DNA from: CAIQQQ01 sp040399685
Lineage (GTDB): Bacteria > Pseudomonadota > Alphaproteobacteria > Acetobacterales > Acetobacteraceae
Direction: 5' to 3'
Length of the DNA stretch: 64,000 nucleotides
Assembly (NCBI GenBank): GCA_040399685.1
Contig: JBBART010000002.1
Span: 186,001 to 250,000 of the forward strand
In this document: piece after piece, positions 16,769 to 26,428 of the stretch
Numbering within the stretch: the first letter of the stretch is position 1
Layout: every line of letters starts with the position of its first letter
The notes under the pieces: model-generated
What the model saw: only the letters and a program-made list of their open reading frames with translations
Databases searched by the model: none
Told to the model about the DNA's origin: nothing
Position numbers and translations under genes: made by a program

Positions 16769-17614
16769 ATGGCGTTTATTTGTTTCGCTTCGCCCAGTGG
16801 AGGTGTTGGTCGCACAACCCTTGCTGCCAACGTGGCCCGCGCCCTCGCGCGCGGCGATTCACGGGTGATTGCGATCGATCTGGACCCACAAAACGCACTG
16901 GGCCTTCATTTCGGGTTGGATTTGCGCGATGCGTTCGGCTTCCTGTCCACGCTTCATTACGCGGCTGACCCACTGGCTGCCTGGCGTGCGGCTTTGCGTT
17001 CAAGCCTGAGCGGTGTGTCCTTTCTGCCTTACGGCCAAGTCGGGCTGGATGGCGCCAATGCGGTGAATGCCGCCCTCTTCGCGCGGCCGGACATTTTGGC
17101 GACCGCCATTGCGGACATGCTTTCAATCCCGGGCCTGACCCTGGTGGCAGATTTGCCGGCCGGGCCCTCGCCGGCGTTGTCGGCGGTGCTGTGTCTGGCA
17201 GATTTGCTGATCGTGCCCTTGCTGCCGACGCCTGCCAGCGCTGCCCAGGTGCCGGCGATCGAAGGTGGCCGCTTTGCCGGTGCCGGGCTGGCGGGTGGTT
17301 TCGATGCAACGCGTGTGCGCTTCGTTGTCAATCAGTGGGCTGCGGCCGGCAGCATGACCGGCCTGATTGCCGAAAGTCTGGTGCAGCAATTGGGCGAGCG
17401 GATGATCGGCGCGGTCAGATACCATGATGCGGTGGCCGAGGCTGCCGCGGCCCAAAATTTGCTTGCTGATGTGTCGCCTCTCAGCGACGCCGCCCTCGAT
17501 ATCGACGATCTGGCTGCGGCGGTCGCCTTGTTCATCAGTCGGGTGCGCAAACACCCAAAATCCGAAGTCGAAACGGGTATCAATTCGAAAATGTCACGAA
17601 GTTTGTATGGATGA
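16769..17614 (+). CDS. bcsQ: Cellulose biosynthesis ParA/MinD-like protein BcsQ
   Basis: A ParA-type P-loop protein of 281 residues. In E. coli, BcsQ (with BcsR) is needed for synthase activity and its polar placement. The Walker A is degenerate: SPSGGVGRTTLAANVAR at 8-24 has Ser where the deviant Walker A signature Lys should be, and Arg instead of the GKT lysine. E. coli BcsQ is also atypical there. LVADLPAGPSPALSAVL is the Walker B/switch II region, and LLIVPLLPTPAS follows. ATG 16769 fits the family start; TTG 16742 is in frame. Its stop overlaps the bcsAB ATG (ATGA), so the two are translationally coupled. Confidence 0.85.
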   Translation: MAFICFASPSGGVGRTTLAANVARALARGDSRVIAIDLDPQNALGLHFGLDLRDAFGFLSTLHYAADPLAAWRAALRSSLSGVSFLPYGQVGLDGANAVNAALFARPDILATAIADMLSIPGLTLVADLPAGPSPALSAVLCLADLLIVPLLPTPASAAQVPAIEGGRFAGAGLAGGFDATRVRFVVNQWAAAGSMTGLIAESLVQQLGERMIGAVRYHDAVAEAAAAQNLLADVSPLSDAALDIDDLAAAVALFISRVRKHPKSEVETGINSKMSRSLYG

Positions 17615-20600
17615 GCGACCTGTCCAGCGATATTGCACGCACTCCCAATGACCGACGCCCAGAAGGCATTCCCATGAGCACAACAACGACCAGGCGCACT
17701 GAGGCCTCGCGCGGGACGGGGCGCGCCGGGCCAGATTTTGGCGGCAAGACGATCGATCTTGTGATGGGTCTGCTGGGCATGGTCCTGGTCTTCGTGGTGG
17801 CCACTGTGCCGCTGGAAGCGCGCGAGCAGGCCCTCTTTGCCGTGGGTGCGGCGATCATCTTCTTCATCGCCAATCGCTTCGCCGGCAAGGCCGTGACGCT
17901 GTTTTTGGTTGTGCTGTCGCTGTCGGTATCGGTCCGCTACCTCTACTGGCGCATGACGGAAACATTGTTCTTTCAGCATCCGTCTGAAATTATTCTCGGA
18001 TCTGGTCTGGTTCTCGCGGAGCTCTATGCCATCTCGACCCTCGCGTTGGGATATATCCAGACGGTGTGGCCGCTGGACCGCAAGCCGAAGCCGTTGCCGG
18101 AAGATTCCACGACCTGGCCCACGGTTGACGTCTATATCCCGACCTACGACGAATCGATGTCCGTGGTTCGCGCAACAATCCTCGGCGCCATGGCGATGGA
18201 TTATCCGGCGGACAAGATGAAAATCTTCCTGCTTGATGACGGGCGCCGCACGGAGTTTCGTGATTTCGCTGCGGCGTGCGGCATCGGCTACATCACGCGC
18301 GACAACAACCTGCATGCCAAGGCCGGCAATCTGAACGAGGCCATGAAGCGTACGGATGGCGAGTTCGTCGCCATTTTCGACTGCGACCACATCCCCACCC
18401 GCGCCTTCCTGCAGATGACGATGGGTTGGATGATGGCGGAACCGAACACGGCACTGGTGCAGACCCCGCACCACTTCTATTCGCCCGATCCGTTTCAGCG
18501 GAACCTCGCCGCCGGCACGCGCGTGCCGCCGGAAGGCAACATGTTCTATGGGTTGATCCAGGACGGCAACGATTATTGGAACGCGACCTTCTTCTGTGGT
18601 TCGTGTGCGGTCCTGCGCCGGACGGCGCTTGACGAGGTGGGTGGTATCGCGACCGAGACCGTCACAGAAGATGCGCACACTATGCTGAAGATGCATCGCC
18701 GTGGCTGGGACAGCGTTTACTTGAAGCTGCCGCTGGCGGGTGGGCTCGCAACTGAGCGACTGGCGCTGCACATCGGCCAGCGGACGCGCTGGGCTCGCGG
18801 GATGCTGCAGATTTTGCGCATCGACAACCCGCTGTTTGGCAAAGGGCTGAATCTGGGCCAACGAATTTGCTACTTCCAGGCAATGGGCCATTTTCTGTTC
18901 GCCTTGCCGCGGATTGTGTTCCTCACTTCCCCGCTGGCGTATCTGCTGGCGGGCCAAAACATCATCACAGCCTCACCGTTGGCCATTACGGCGTACGCTT
19001 TGCCGCATATTTTCCATTCGGTTGCCACCAATTCACGCATCCAGCAGAACTGGCGCCACTCGTTCTGGTCCGAGATCTATGAGACGGTGCTGGCATTGTT
19101 CCTGGTCCGCGTGACCATCGTGACCTTGCTCTCGCCCCGGCATGGCAAGTTCAACGTGACCGCCAAGGGCGGATTGCTGGAAAACGGCTTCTTCGACCTT
19201 GGCGCCGTGTATCCAAACCTGATCCTGGCCTTCCTGGTGTTCGCCGGTGTGATTCGCGGCGTTGTGTCGATGATCTTCTTCAAGACGGAGGCGCTGGTGT
19301 TCCAGGCGCTGCTGTTGAACACGATCTGGGCCTTTTTGAGCCTCCTGATCGTGTTGGCAGCCCTGGCCGTGGGCCGTGAGACCCGCCAGATCCGGTCCCG
19401 CGCACGCATCACGGCCGCTGTCCCTGTTGCCATCCATCTGCAGGATGGCCGGGTCGTGCCTGCCGTGACCCGCGACCTGTCGCAGGGCGGTTCCGCGCTG
19501 ACGTCCCAGCGGCCTGAGGGCCTGGTGGACGATGCTGATGTTCAAATTGAGTTCGTGCTTGGCGATGCGCCACTTTTGGTGCCGGCCCGGGTGCTTCGCT
19601 GGGAGGCGCAATCCATGCAGGTTCGTTGGCAGCCGACGACAATTGAAGAAGAAGGTCGTCTGGTTCAGGTCGTTTTCGGTCGCACCGATTCATGGCTCGA
19701 CTGGGGCGCGTTCCCGGCCGACCGGCCGCTTGCCAGCCTCTGGCGCGTGCTTGTGTCCATTCTTGGCCTGTTCCGTCCGCGTGACGAACCGTCCCGCCCG
19801 GCGCCCGGCAAGAGCGATAGCAGCACTGCCACTGCGGACGGCTCTGGGCAAAGCCCGATTCGGCGCGGCGCTGCTGCTGTGGCCGGGCCTGTGGCGATGG
19901 TGTTGGTGATGCTGCTGGCGTCGTTTGGCACCCAGGCTCAGCCGCGTCCGCCCGCCGTGCAAACGACCGTTCGATCCACCCCGCAGGCCGTGCCTTCGTT
20001 GAGCACGCCGGCTGCGCCCGATTTGAGTGCCGCGATCCCGCAATCCGTGAGGCCGGCGGAGGAGCAAAAGCCGCAACCTGCCGTCGATGATGCGATGCGT
20101 CCCGGCGTGCGCCGCGTTGTGTTCAACCTGCGCCAGCTTGGCGCGCCCGGTGCGCTCGCCATGCGCGGCACCAGCGAGTTGCAGGGCGTTGAATTCGGCA
20201 TTCGCGCAGACGAGGTCGTGACGGCTGCCCAGATCAACGTCACCGGCGCCACCTCGCCGGCGCTGATTCCGGAATTCAGCAACATCACCGTCACGCTGAA
20301 CGAGCAATATGTCGGCACCATCCCGACCTCCCGCACCGATCCGAATTTCAGCCTGCAGATGCCGGTCAGCCCAGTGTTCTTCCAGGACCTGAACCGGCTC
20401 AACTTCCGCTTCACCGGCCGATATACGCCGGAATGCAACGATCCGTTGAGTGGATTGCTGTGGGCCACCATCTATGACACCTCCACCCTGACCTTGACGC
20501 TGGAGAAGCTGCCGCCGCAGCGCGACCTGTCGCGCCTGCCGCTGCCGTTCTTCGATAGCCACGAGAAGATGCTGCTCACCCTGCCGTTCGTGCTGTCCGA

Positions 20601-22242
20601 CACACCGGGCAACGAGGTGCTGAAGGCAGCGGGCATCATGGCATCGTGGTTTGGCAACCAGGCTGCGTTCCGCGGCGCCAATTATCCGGTTCGCAACGAT
20701 GCGCCGGCCGAAGGCAACGCTGTGATGGTCGTGGTGGCCAGCGATGGTAAATCGGCGAAATACCTGCCGCCCATCAACGGCCCGACGCTTGCTGTCATCG
20801 CCAATCCGAACGATCCGCTGGCGTCCATTCTGCTTATCGCCGGCCGGACCGGTGATGAAGCCGTGGCCGCCGCCACAACGCTCGCGCTGGGCGGACGTGG
20901 CTTGGGTGGCGAGATCGCCACCGTGCAGTCGGTGGTGACTGCTGGCCGCTCGCCGTATGACGCGCCGAACTGGATTGCCAGCAACCGCCCGGTGAAACTG
21001 GGTGAACTGGTGGATGCCGCCGATCTCCAAAGCTCGGGCTACACTGGCCTGCTGCGGGTGCCGTTCCGTTCGGCTCCAGACTTCTACACATGGCGCGACC
21101 GTGGCTTTCCAATGGAGCTGCGCTATCGCGCTCCTCCAGGCCCGATCATCGACGTGGCGCCGTCTCGCCTGGATGTCGGGATCAACGGGATCTATCTCAA
21201 CACCTTCTCCCTGGCATCCAACGACCGCGCGAACAGCTGGTTCTCGCGTCTGCTGGACGTTGGCTCGCAGCGGCTGGACGCGAAGGTGAATATCCCGATC
21301 TACAATGTGTTCGGGTCCAACGAACTGCAGTTCTACTTTGACGCGCAGCCGCTGCATCGCGGCGACTGCGTGGCGATCCCGTCGGATCTGCGCATGGGCG
21401 TGGACCCTGACAGCACCATCGACCTCTCGCGCGGTTACCGCTTCGCGCAGATGCCGAACCTCCAGTATTTCGTGAACTCGGGCTTTCCGTTCACCCGGAT
21501 GGCTGATTTTTCGGAGACCGCCGTGGTGTTGCCGGAGCGTCCGGATGTGGTCGAGCTTTCGGCCTACCTGGCGGTGATGGGGCGTCTGGGCGCGTTGAGC
21601 GGCTATCCGCCGGTGCGGATGGAAGTGGTGCGGCCGAACGCGATGAGCCCGGTGAGCAATCGGGACATCCTGTTGCTGGGGACGATGGAAAATCTCAAGG
21701 GCGCTGGCGACTTGTTGCAGCGCGGGCCGGTGCGGTTCGTGGGCAACCGTATGAGCCTCTCCATTCCGTCTACCCTCGACAGCGTGCGGCGTCTGTTCGG
21801 TGACCGTGCCGATATCGAGCGCCAGCGTCTGGCCTCCAACCTGCAGGCAACGGCGACTGACTCGACCGCGATCATGGTTGGTACGGAAAGCCCGCTCAGC
21901 AATGGCCGTTCGATTGTCGCGATCCTGGCCACCCAGCCCGAGAGCCTTGGGAACATGGCGGCCACACTGCGCGATACGGAACAGTCAGCGCTCGTGCAGG
22001 GCGATCTGGCCATCTTGTCGGCGGATCGCATCACGGCCTACCGCGTGGCAGATGTCTACAACGTGGGTCGCCTGCCCCTGTGGCTCTACCCGAGTTACGT
22101 GCTGCGCGATCAGCCATTTGGGGTGGTGCTGCTGATGCTGATCGCTTCGTTGCTGGGCGGTGCCGCAATTTATTGGGCGATGCGCCGACGTGCGAATGTG
22201 CGACTTGCGCCGATGCAACATCCCCACACCCCGACACATTGA
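17611..22242 (+). CDS. bcsAB: Fused cellulose synthase catalytic and periplasmic subunits (BcsA-BcsB)
   Basis: This 1543-residue fusion is almost the length of Komagataeibacter AcsAB. The BcsA half (about 1-750) has membrane helices, a GT2 domain with DxD Asp257/Asp259, TED at 352-354 and QRTRW at 390-394, further helices, then a c-di-GMP-binding PilZ domain with RSRAR at 595-599 and DLSQGG at 622-627. A charged linker and a hydrophobic segment lead to the BcsB half, with carbohydrate-binding and flavodoxin-like modules, ending in a membrane anchor (PFGVVLLMLIASLLGGAAI). It polymerises UDP-glucose and passes the glucan to the periplasm. ATG 17611 overlaps bcsQ; ATG 17674 is an alternative. 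All catalytic motifs are intact. Confidence 0.97.
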   Translation: MSDLSSDIARTPNDRRPEGIPMSTTTTRRTEASRGTGRAGPDFGGKTIDLVMGLLGMVLVFVVATVPLEAREQALFAVGAAIIFFIANRFAGKAVTLFLVVLSLSVSVRYLYWRMTETLFFQHPSEIILGSGLVLAELYAISTLALGYIQTVWPLDRKPKPLPEDSTTWPTVDVYIPTYDESMSVVRATILGAMAMDYPADKMKIFLLDDGRRTEFRDFAAACGIGYITRDNNLHAKAGNLNEAMKRTDGEFVAIFDCDHIPTRAFLQMTMGWMMAEPNTALVQTPHHFYSPDPFQRNLAAGTRVPPEGNMFYGLIQDGNDYWNATFFCGSCAVLRRTALDEVGGIATETVTEDAHTMLKMHRRGWDSVYLKLPLAGGLATERLALHIGQRTRWARGMLQILRIDNPLFGKGLNLGQRICYFQAMGHFLFALPRIVFLTSPLAYLLAGQNIITASPLAITAYALPHIFHSVATNSRIQQNWRHSFWSEIYETVLALFLVRVTIVTLLSPRHGKFNVTAKGGLLENGFFDLGAVYPNLILAFLVFAGVIRGVVSMIFFKTEALVFQALLLNTIWAFLSLLIVLAALAVGRETRQIRSRARITAAVPVAIHLQDGRVVPAVTRDLSQGGSALTSQRPEGLVDDADVQIEFVLGDAPLLVPARVLRWEAQSMQVRWQPTTIEEEGRLVQVVFGRTDSWLDWGAFPADRPLASLWRVLVSILGLFRPRDEPSRPAPGKSDSSTATADGSGQSPIRRGAAAVAGPVAMVLVMLLASFGTQAQPRPPAVQTTVRSTPQAVPSLSTPAAPDLSAAIPQSVRPAEEQKPQPAVDDAMRPGVRRVVFNLRQLGAPGALAMRGTSELQGVEFGIRADEVVTAAQINVTGATSPALIPEFSNITVTLNEQYVGTIPTSRTDPNFSLQMPVSPVFFQDLNRLNFRFTGRYTPECNDPLSGLLWATIYDTSTLTLTLEKLPPQRDLSRLPLPFFDSHEKMLLTLPFVLSDTPGNEVLKAAGIMASWFGNQAAFRGANYPVRNDAPAEGNAVMVVVASDGKSAKYLPPINGPTLAVIANPNDPLASILLIAGRTGDEAVAAATTLALGGRGLGGEIATVQSVVTAGRSPYDAPNWIASNRPVKLGELVDAADLQSSGYTGLLRVPFRSAPDFYTWRDRGFPMELRYRAPPGPIIDVAPSRLDVGINGIYLNTFSLASNDRANSWFSRLLDVGSQRLDAKVNIPIYNVFGSNELQFYFDAQPLHRGDCVAIPSDLRMGVDPDSTIDLSRGYRFAQMPNLQYFVNSGFPFTRMADFSETAVVLPERPDVVELSAYLAVMGRLGALSGYPPVRMEVVRPNAMSPVSNRDILLLGTMENLKGAGDLLQRGPVRFVGNRMSLSIPSTLDSVRRLFGDRADIERQRLASNLQATATDSTAIMVGTESPLSNGRSIVAILATQPESLGNMAATLRDTEQSALVQGDLAILSADRITAYRVADVYNVGRLPLWLYPSYVLRDQPFGVVLLMLIASLLGGAAIYWAMRRRANVRLAPMQHPHTPTH

Positions 22243-22252
22243 GGGTCTGACC

Positions 22253-24379
22253 GTGAGCCTCGATGACAAGACGAATGGCGCGCAGCGCTTGAATTCAGCC
22301 GGTCCGGGTCCGGGCAGGGAGGGGCGTCACGCCTCCCTGCGGTGGTCACTTCTCGCGGCCACGGTGGTGGCTGGCGGAGCGGGGCTTGCGGTTGCCATGG
22401 GGCTGCACGACGGGAGCGCCGTGCAGCCCAGTCCGCCTGTGCAGAATTTGTCCACGGCGGCGCGGATTTTCTCCGGTCCGGCTGCTGGAGATTCAACTGT
22501 GGCTGGGGTCATGCCGTCCGATCCACGGACATTGGTCGAACGCGCAGATCAGGCGCGTGCACGCGGCGACAGGGCGCAGGCATTGCGCGATCTGGCGCAG
22601 GCGCGGGCGCTGCGTGGCCAGCAACTTGGCTATTCCGCAGACGGCAACGATGACGGCAATGTGGCCTATGTGAGCCTTGCGCCCGAGGCTGCACCGGTGA
22701 TGTTGCGTTCGTCTCCGAAGGTGCGGGTGGCGGAAGCCGGCTCGCGCCACCGCCCAAGTGCTGAAAACCTTGTTTATGCGGGCTCCGATCTTGGCCAGGA
22801 CGCCCCCGATCCGTTGGCGGCTCCGCCAGGCTATGCGGCCGGAACGCGCCCCACGTCGCTGGCGCCGAGCCGGACCCGCGTGCTGAACACGGCTCCGGGC
22901 ACAACGCCCCAGGCGACGAACGATCTGACAGCGGATCAGTTGAACGCGCGGCAACTCGGCGCATCCACGGCTCTCGCGCCCGGCGCTGCGCCTGTTTATC
23001 CCGATTACAGTGCACCCCAGTCACAGCAGATCGCACAGGCGGCGATGCCTGCGCCGGCGATGGCGGTGGACCGGCGTTATCAGCCGCCGTCGCAGAACTT
23101 GCTGCCGCGGTACCTGGCGGCTGGCCTGCCAGGCCCTGCCGGGGGCGGCGATATCCCAACCGGCGAGATGCCTGTCGAGCCTGATCCTCTGATGCAGGAA
23201 ATAGACCGGAATATTGTTGCCCTGCGTGAGGGCCTGTCGACTTCCGTTCAGGCCGGGCTCGGCTTTCGCTGGAACTCTGGCGCGCAGGGGCTGGGCCGAC
23301 TGGTCGAAGCGACGGCTCCATTGGAGGTTGTGTTCTCCGTTGGTGAAAACGGCCGGGTGAAGCTCGCCGCCACCACCACTTATCTGAACAGTGGCACATT
23401 GCACGGCAACGACATCAATCAGCAGAATTTCGGCACGGCCGCGCTTGGGGTTGTCCCGCCATCGGTCAGCGGGGGCACCTATATCCCGGTGGCCTATGCA
23501 GGTGCTCACCAAGGGCGCCAATACGCGCAGGGCGTTGGGCTGAACGCCCAATATACCAACGGCGAGATCACCGGGGACATCGGCAGCACGCCGCTTGGCT
23601 TCAAGGTGCAGAATGTGGTCGGCGGGGTTGAATACGCCCCATTGCTCACCGACCGGACGCGCCTGCATCTGGCGGTGATGCGCCGGGCGATGACCCAGAG
23701 CGTGCTGTCTTATGCTGGCACGACCGATCCGCGCACCGGCGCCACCTGGGGTGGCGTGGTTGAGGACCGTGGGCAGATTGCTGTGGACTATAGCGACGGT
23801 GATCTGGGGCTGTATGCCTCGGCAGGGGGCGGTCAACTGACCGGCCAGCATGTGGCGAACAACTCGGAATACAGCGTGGCCGCCAGTGCGTCCTACCCTG
23901 TTTTCCGGCAAGGTGAGCACGAAGTGCGGCTGGGGCTGGACCTGTCTTATCAGCATTACGACAAGAATCTTGGCTACTTCACGTATGGTCAGGGTGGGTA
24001 TTTCAGCCCGCAGCGGTTCTTTTCCGCCATTGTCCCTGTCACCTATCGCGCCCGTATCGGCGAGGATCTGACGTACGAAGTGTCCGCCGGGGCCGGCGTA
24101 CAATCTTTTGGTCAGGCTTCGTCCAACTACTTCCCCAATGACAGCTTGTTGCAGGCCCAACTCGTCGCAGCCTCCACCTATCCTGGCGCTGCGACCCAAT
24201 ATGCCAGCAAGAATGTGTCGGGTCTGGCCGGGAACGTACGTGGGAAATGGGATTACCGCGTCACGCCGAACGTGCATGTCGGAGGCCAGGCGTCATACCA
24301 GCATGCCGGCAACTATGACGAAACCGTCGCCACCGTTTATGCGCGCTATGTTTTCAGCGGGGCGGATAAGGATAAGTAG
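22253..24379 (+). CDS. bcsC: Shortened cellulose export porin BcsC (barrel domain, TPR scaffold largely missing)
   Basis: This 708-residue protein should form the outer-membrane exit pore. Its C-terminal half from about residue 310 matches the BcsC C-terminal beta-barrel family: GLGFRWNSGAQGLGRL, then TAPLEVVFSVGENGRVKL and many alternating-pattern strands, ending VYARYVFSGADKDK. The N-terminus has a charged stretch and a hydrophobic segment (SLLAATVVAGGAGLAVAMG). The roughly 700-800 residues of TPR repeats found in E. coli or Komagataeibacter BcsC are replaced by about 250 residues of Pro/Ala-rich, low-complexity sequence with at most one TPR-like helix pair (LVERADQARARGDRAQALRD). GTG 22253 has GAGGG seven bases upstream. 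The 3' end overlaps dsbD by 26 bases. Confidence 0.85.
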   Translation: MSLDDKTNGAQRLNSAGPGPGREGRHASLRWSLLAATVVAGGAGLAVAMGLHDGSAVQPSPPVQNLSTAARIFSGPAAGDSTVAGVMPSDPRTLVERADQARARGDRAQALRDLAQARALRGQQLGYSADGNDDGNVAYVSLAPEAAPVMLRSSPKVRVAEAGSRHRPSAENLVYAGSDLGQDAPDPLAAPPGYAAGTRPTSLAPSRTRVLNTAPGTTPQATNDLTADQLNARQLGASTALAPGAAPVYPDYSAPQSQQIAQAAMPAPAMAVDRRYQPPSQNLLPRYLAAGLPGPAGGGDIPTGEMPVEPDPLMQEIDRNIVALREGLSTSVQAGLGFRWNSGAQGLGRLVEATAPLEVVFSVGENGRVKLAATTTYLNSGTLHGNDINQQNFGTAALGVVPPSVSGGTYIPVAYAGAHQGRQYAQGVGLNAQYTNGEITGDIGSTPLGFKVQNVVGGVEYAPLLTDRTRLHLAVMRRAMTQSVLSYAGTTDPRTGATWGGVVEDRGQIAVDYSDGDLGLYASAGGGQLTGQHVANNSEYSVAASASYPVFRQGEHEVRLGLDLSYQHYDKNLGYFTYGQGGYFSPQRFFSAIVPVTYRARIGEDLTYEVSAGAGVQSFGQASSNYFPNDSLLQAQLVAASTYPGAATQYASKNVSGLAGNVRGKWDYRVTPNVHVGGQASYQHAGNYDETVATVYARYVFSGADKDK

Positions 24380-26363
24380 CCAGCAGATCCAGTACCGATT
24401 GCTGGGTGAGGATCTGTGACAGCATGACGGGTGGGCGGTTGGACGGCGGGAAGAACAGGTACAGTGGCACGCCGTCCCGGCCCTGTGATCGCAGGAAGGT
24501 GGTGATCTCGGGGTTGGGCCGCGTCCAATCTCCGGTCAGAAGTGTGACCTGGGATTGCCGCATCGCCTGACGTACATCCGTGGTGGCGAGGGCCACGCGC
24601 TCGTTGACAAGGCAGGTGACGCACCAGGCGGCCGTCATGTTCACGAACACCGGCTTGCCCTCGGCGCGCAGTTCCCCTAACCGAGCCATAGTGAAGCGCT
24701 CGCCCGCCTGGGGTTCGGCGGAAGCGGACGGGGCCGCCACCGGCGCAGCGGCCAGCACCAGTCCGGCTGCGACGATCGAGAGGAGGGCAAGGCCCGCGCC
24801 CCAGTTGCGGCCGACCCGCCATGTCCAGCCGGCAAAGGCCACCAGCACCAACCCTGTGGCAGCCGCCAGCACGCCGTCTGGCCCGGCTTGCAGGCTGATC
24901 ACCCAGATAAGCCAGGCGCTGGCTGCATACATCGGGAATGCCAAGGCCTGCTTGAACACATCCATCCACTTGCCTGGGCGCGGCAGCAGGCGCGCCACGC
25001 CGGGCACCACCGACAGCAGCGCCGCTGGCAAGGCAAGGCCGAGGCCGAGGGCCAGGAACAGGGCCATGGTCTGCACCGGCGGTGCCGTCAGGGCGGCGGC
25101 GAGAGCCACGCCCATGAACGGGGCGGTGCAGGGCGTGGCCACCAGCACGGCCAACACACCGCTGAAGAAGCTGCCGGCAAATCCGTTTCGCAGCGTCAGG
25201 CCCTGGCCGCTGCCGGTCAGCCGGCCACCGACCTCGAACAGGCCCGACAGGTTCAATCCCACCGCGAACAGCACCCAGCAGGCAGCGGTGACGAACACCG
25301 GCGATTGAAACTGAAAGCCCCAGCCGACCGCATGGCCGGCCTGTCGCAGCCCCAGCACAAGCCCACCGATGGCGGCAAAGCTCAGCATGACGCCCAGTGT
25401 GTAGCCGGCCGCGTGCGCCCGTGCGGTGCTGCGGGCCTCCGCTGAAAGCCGTGCGATCGCCATGGCCTTCATCGCCAGCACTGGAAACACGCAGGGCATC
25501 AGGTTGAGAATCAACCCACCCAGCAGCGCGAACCCGAGCGTGCGCCAAAGGGAACTGCTTGCCGCAGCCGCTCCGGGCGTGGCGGTGACGGCGAGGGCTG
25601 TCTCCTGGCCGGATCCGTCGCGCAGCACCAGCACGCCGGCGAGAGGCTGGTCGGCGCGAAAAGCCTCGCCGGGGGGCAGCCGCAGCGAGATTTCGTCGGC
25701 GGTCCGGTCCAGGATCTGCTTGCCGGTGGGCGTCACCAGATCCGGCAGGTGGGGTATGAACCATGCCTCGCTGACAGACTCAGCTTTCAGCCCGGCCCCA
25801 CCGACCACCAGCGTGCCATCCGGCGCGATGCGGGCCTGAAATGGGGAGGGGCGTGGTTGGGTTTGCGCGGCGATGTCGAACAGCAGGGCCTCGGCGGAGG
25901 ATGCGGGCGTGCCTGCCGGAAGATCGAGGTTGAAATCGGCCTCTTCTGGCACACAGATATTGTTACAAATCAGCCATGAAGCGTGGAGCTGGATCGGGCC
26001 GGGGCCGGTGGCTGGAAGCGTCAGCATGGCGGATTTGGTGTAGCCGAAAGTCATCAGCGGACCCTCGGGAAGGCGCCGTGGCGTGGGCCAGGCGATGTCG
26101 CCGACCGTGGTGCCAGCGGGCAGGGTCCAGGCCAAATCGGGCGGAAGTCCGGCGTCGCCGGGGTTGCGGCTGTAGATATGCCAGCCATCCGCTATCTGAA
26201 ACCGCAGGCCGAGCCGGTAGGCCGTGCCGGGTGCGACAGCGTCGGTATCTGACACCAATGTGACCGTGGCGCGTTTGGTCACGCTGGCGGTACTCTCGGC
26301 CGCATGGGCCGATAACGGGAGCGCCAGCAGGGCGAGGGACAGGAATGCAGCGCTTCGGGTCAT
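24354..26363 (-). CDS. DsbD/ScsB-like thiol:disulfide interchange protein
   Basis: A 669-residue membrane reductase that moves electrons from cytoplasmic thioredoxin to periplasmic substrates. A signal peptide (MTRSAAFLSLALLALPLSAHA) is followed by an N-terminal DsbC-binding-like domain with a cysteine pair in WLICNNICVPEE. Eight or so membrane helices carry the Cys pair NLMPCVFPVL and VATPCTAPFMG. A C-terminal thioredoxin-like domain has AAWCVTC. The N-terminal cysteine spacing is closer to ScsB than to E. coli DsbD. ATG 26363 is chosen because it begins the signal peptide. The 3' end overlaps convergent bcsC. Confidence 0.93.
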   Translation of the reverse strand: MTRSAAFLSLALLALPLSAHAAESTASVTKRATVTLVSDTDAVAPGTAYRLGLRFQIADGWHIYSRNPGDAGLPPDLAWTLPAGTTVGDIAWPTPRRLPEGPLMTFGYTKSAMLTLPATGPGPIQLHASWLICNNICVPEEADFNLDLPAGTPASSAEALLFDIAAQTQPRPSPFQARIAPDGTLVVGGAGLKAESVSEAWFIPHLPDLVTPTGKQILDRTADEISLRLPPGEAFRADQPLAGVLVLRDGSGQETALAVTATPGAAAASSSLWRTLGFALLGGLILNLMPCVFPVLAMKAMAIARLSAEARSTARAHAAGYTLGVMLSFAAIGGLVLGLRQAGHAVGWGFQFQSPVFVTAACWVLFAVGLNLSGLFEVGGRLTGSGQGLTLRNGFAGSFFSGVLAVLVATPCTAPFMGVALAAALTAPPVQTMALFLALGLGLALPAALLSVVPGVARLLPRPGKWMDVFKQALAFPMYAASAWLIWVISLQAGPDGVLAAATGLVLVAFAGWTWRVGRNWGAGLALLSIVAAGLVLAAAPVAAPSASAEPQAGERFTMARLGELRAEGKPVFVNMTAAWCVTCLVNERVALATTDVRQAMRQSQVTLLTGDWTRPNPEITTFLRSQGRDGVPLYLFFPPSNRPPVMLSQILTQQSVLDLLATYPYPPR

Positions 26364-26428
26364 GAACATACCTGCGATATGGGCCGGCAAGCCTCGCCGC
26401 GCCAGTTAAACGATGATAGGCGAGGGGC

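Noticed and set aside
19690..21357. Open frame of 555 codons antisense to bcsAB
   Set aside because: Arg/His/Gln-rich composition and full overlap with the clearly coding BcsB part; no domain recognised.
14591..24379. Cellulose cluster as a recently acquired island
   Set aside because: Apart from the short patch in bcsZ, base and codon composition match the neighbours. There is no integrase or attachment-site duplication, and the tRNA-Gly beside it shows no repeated 3' end.
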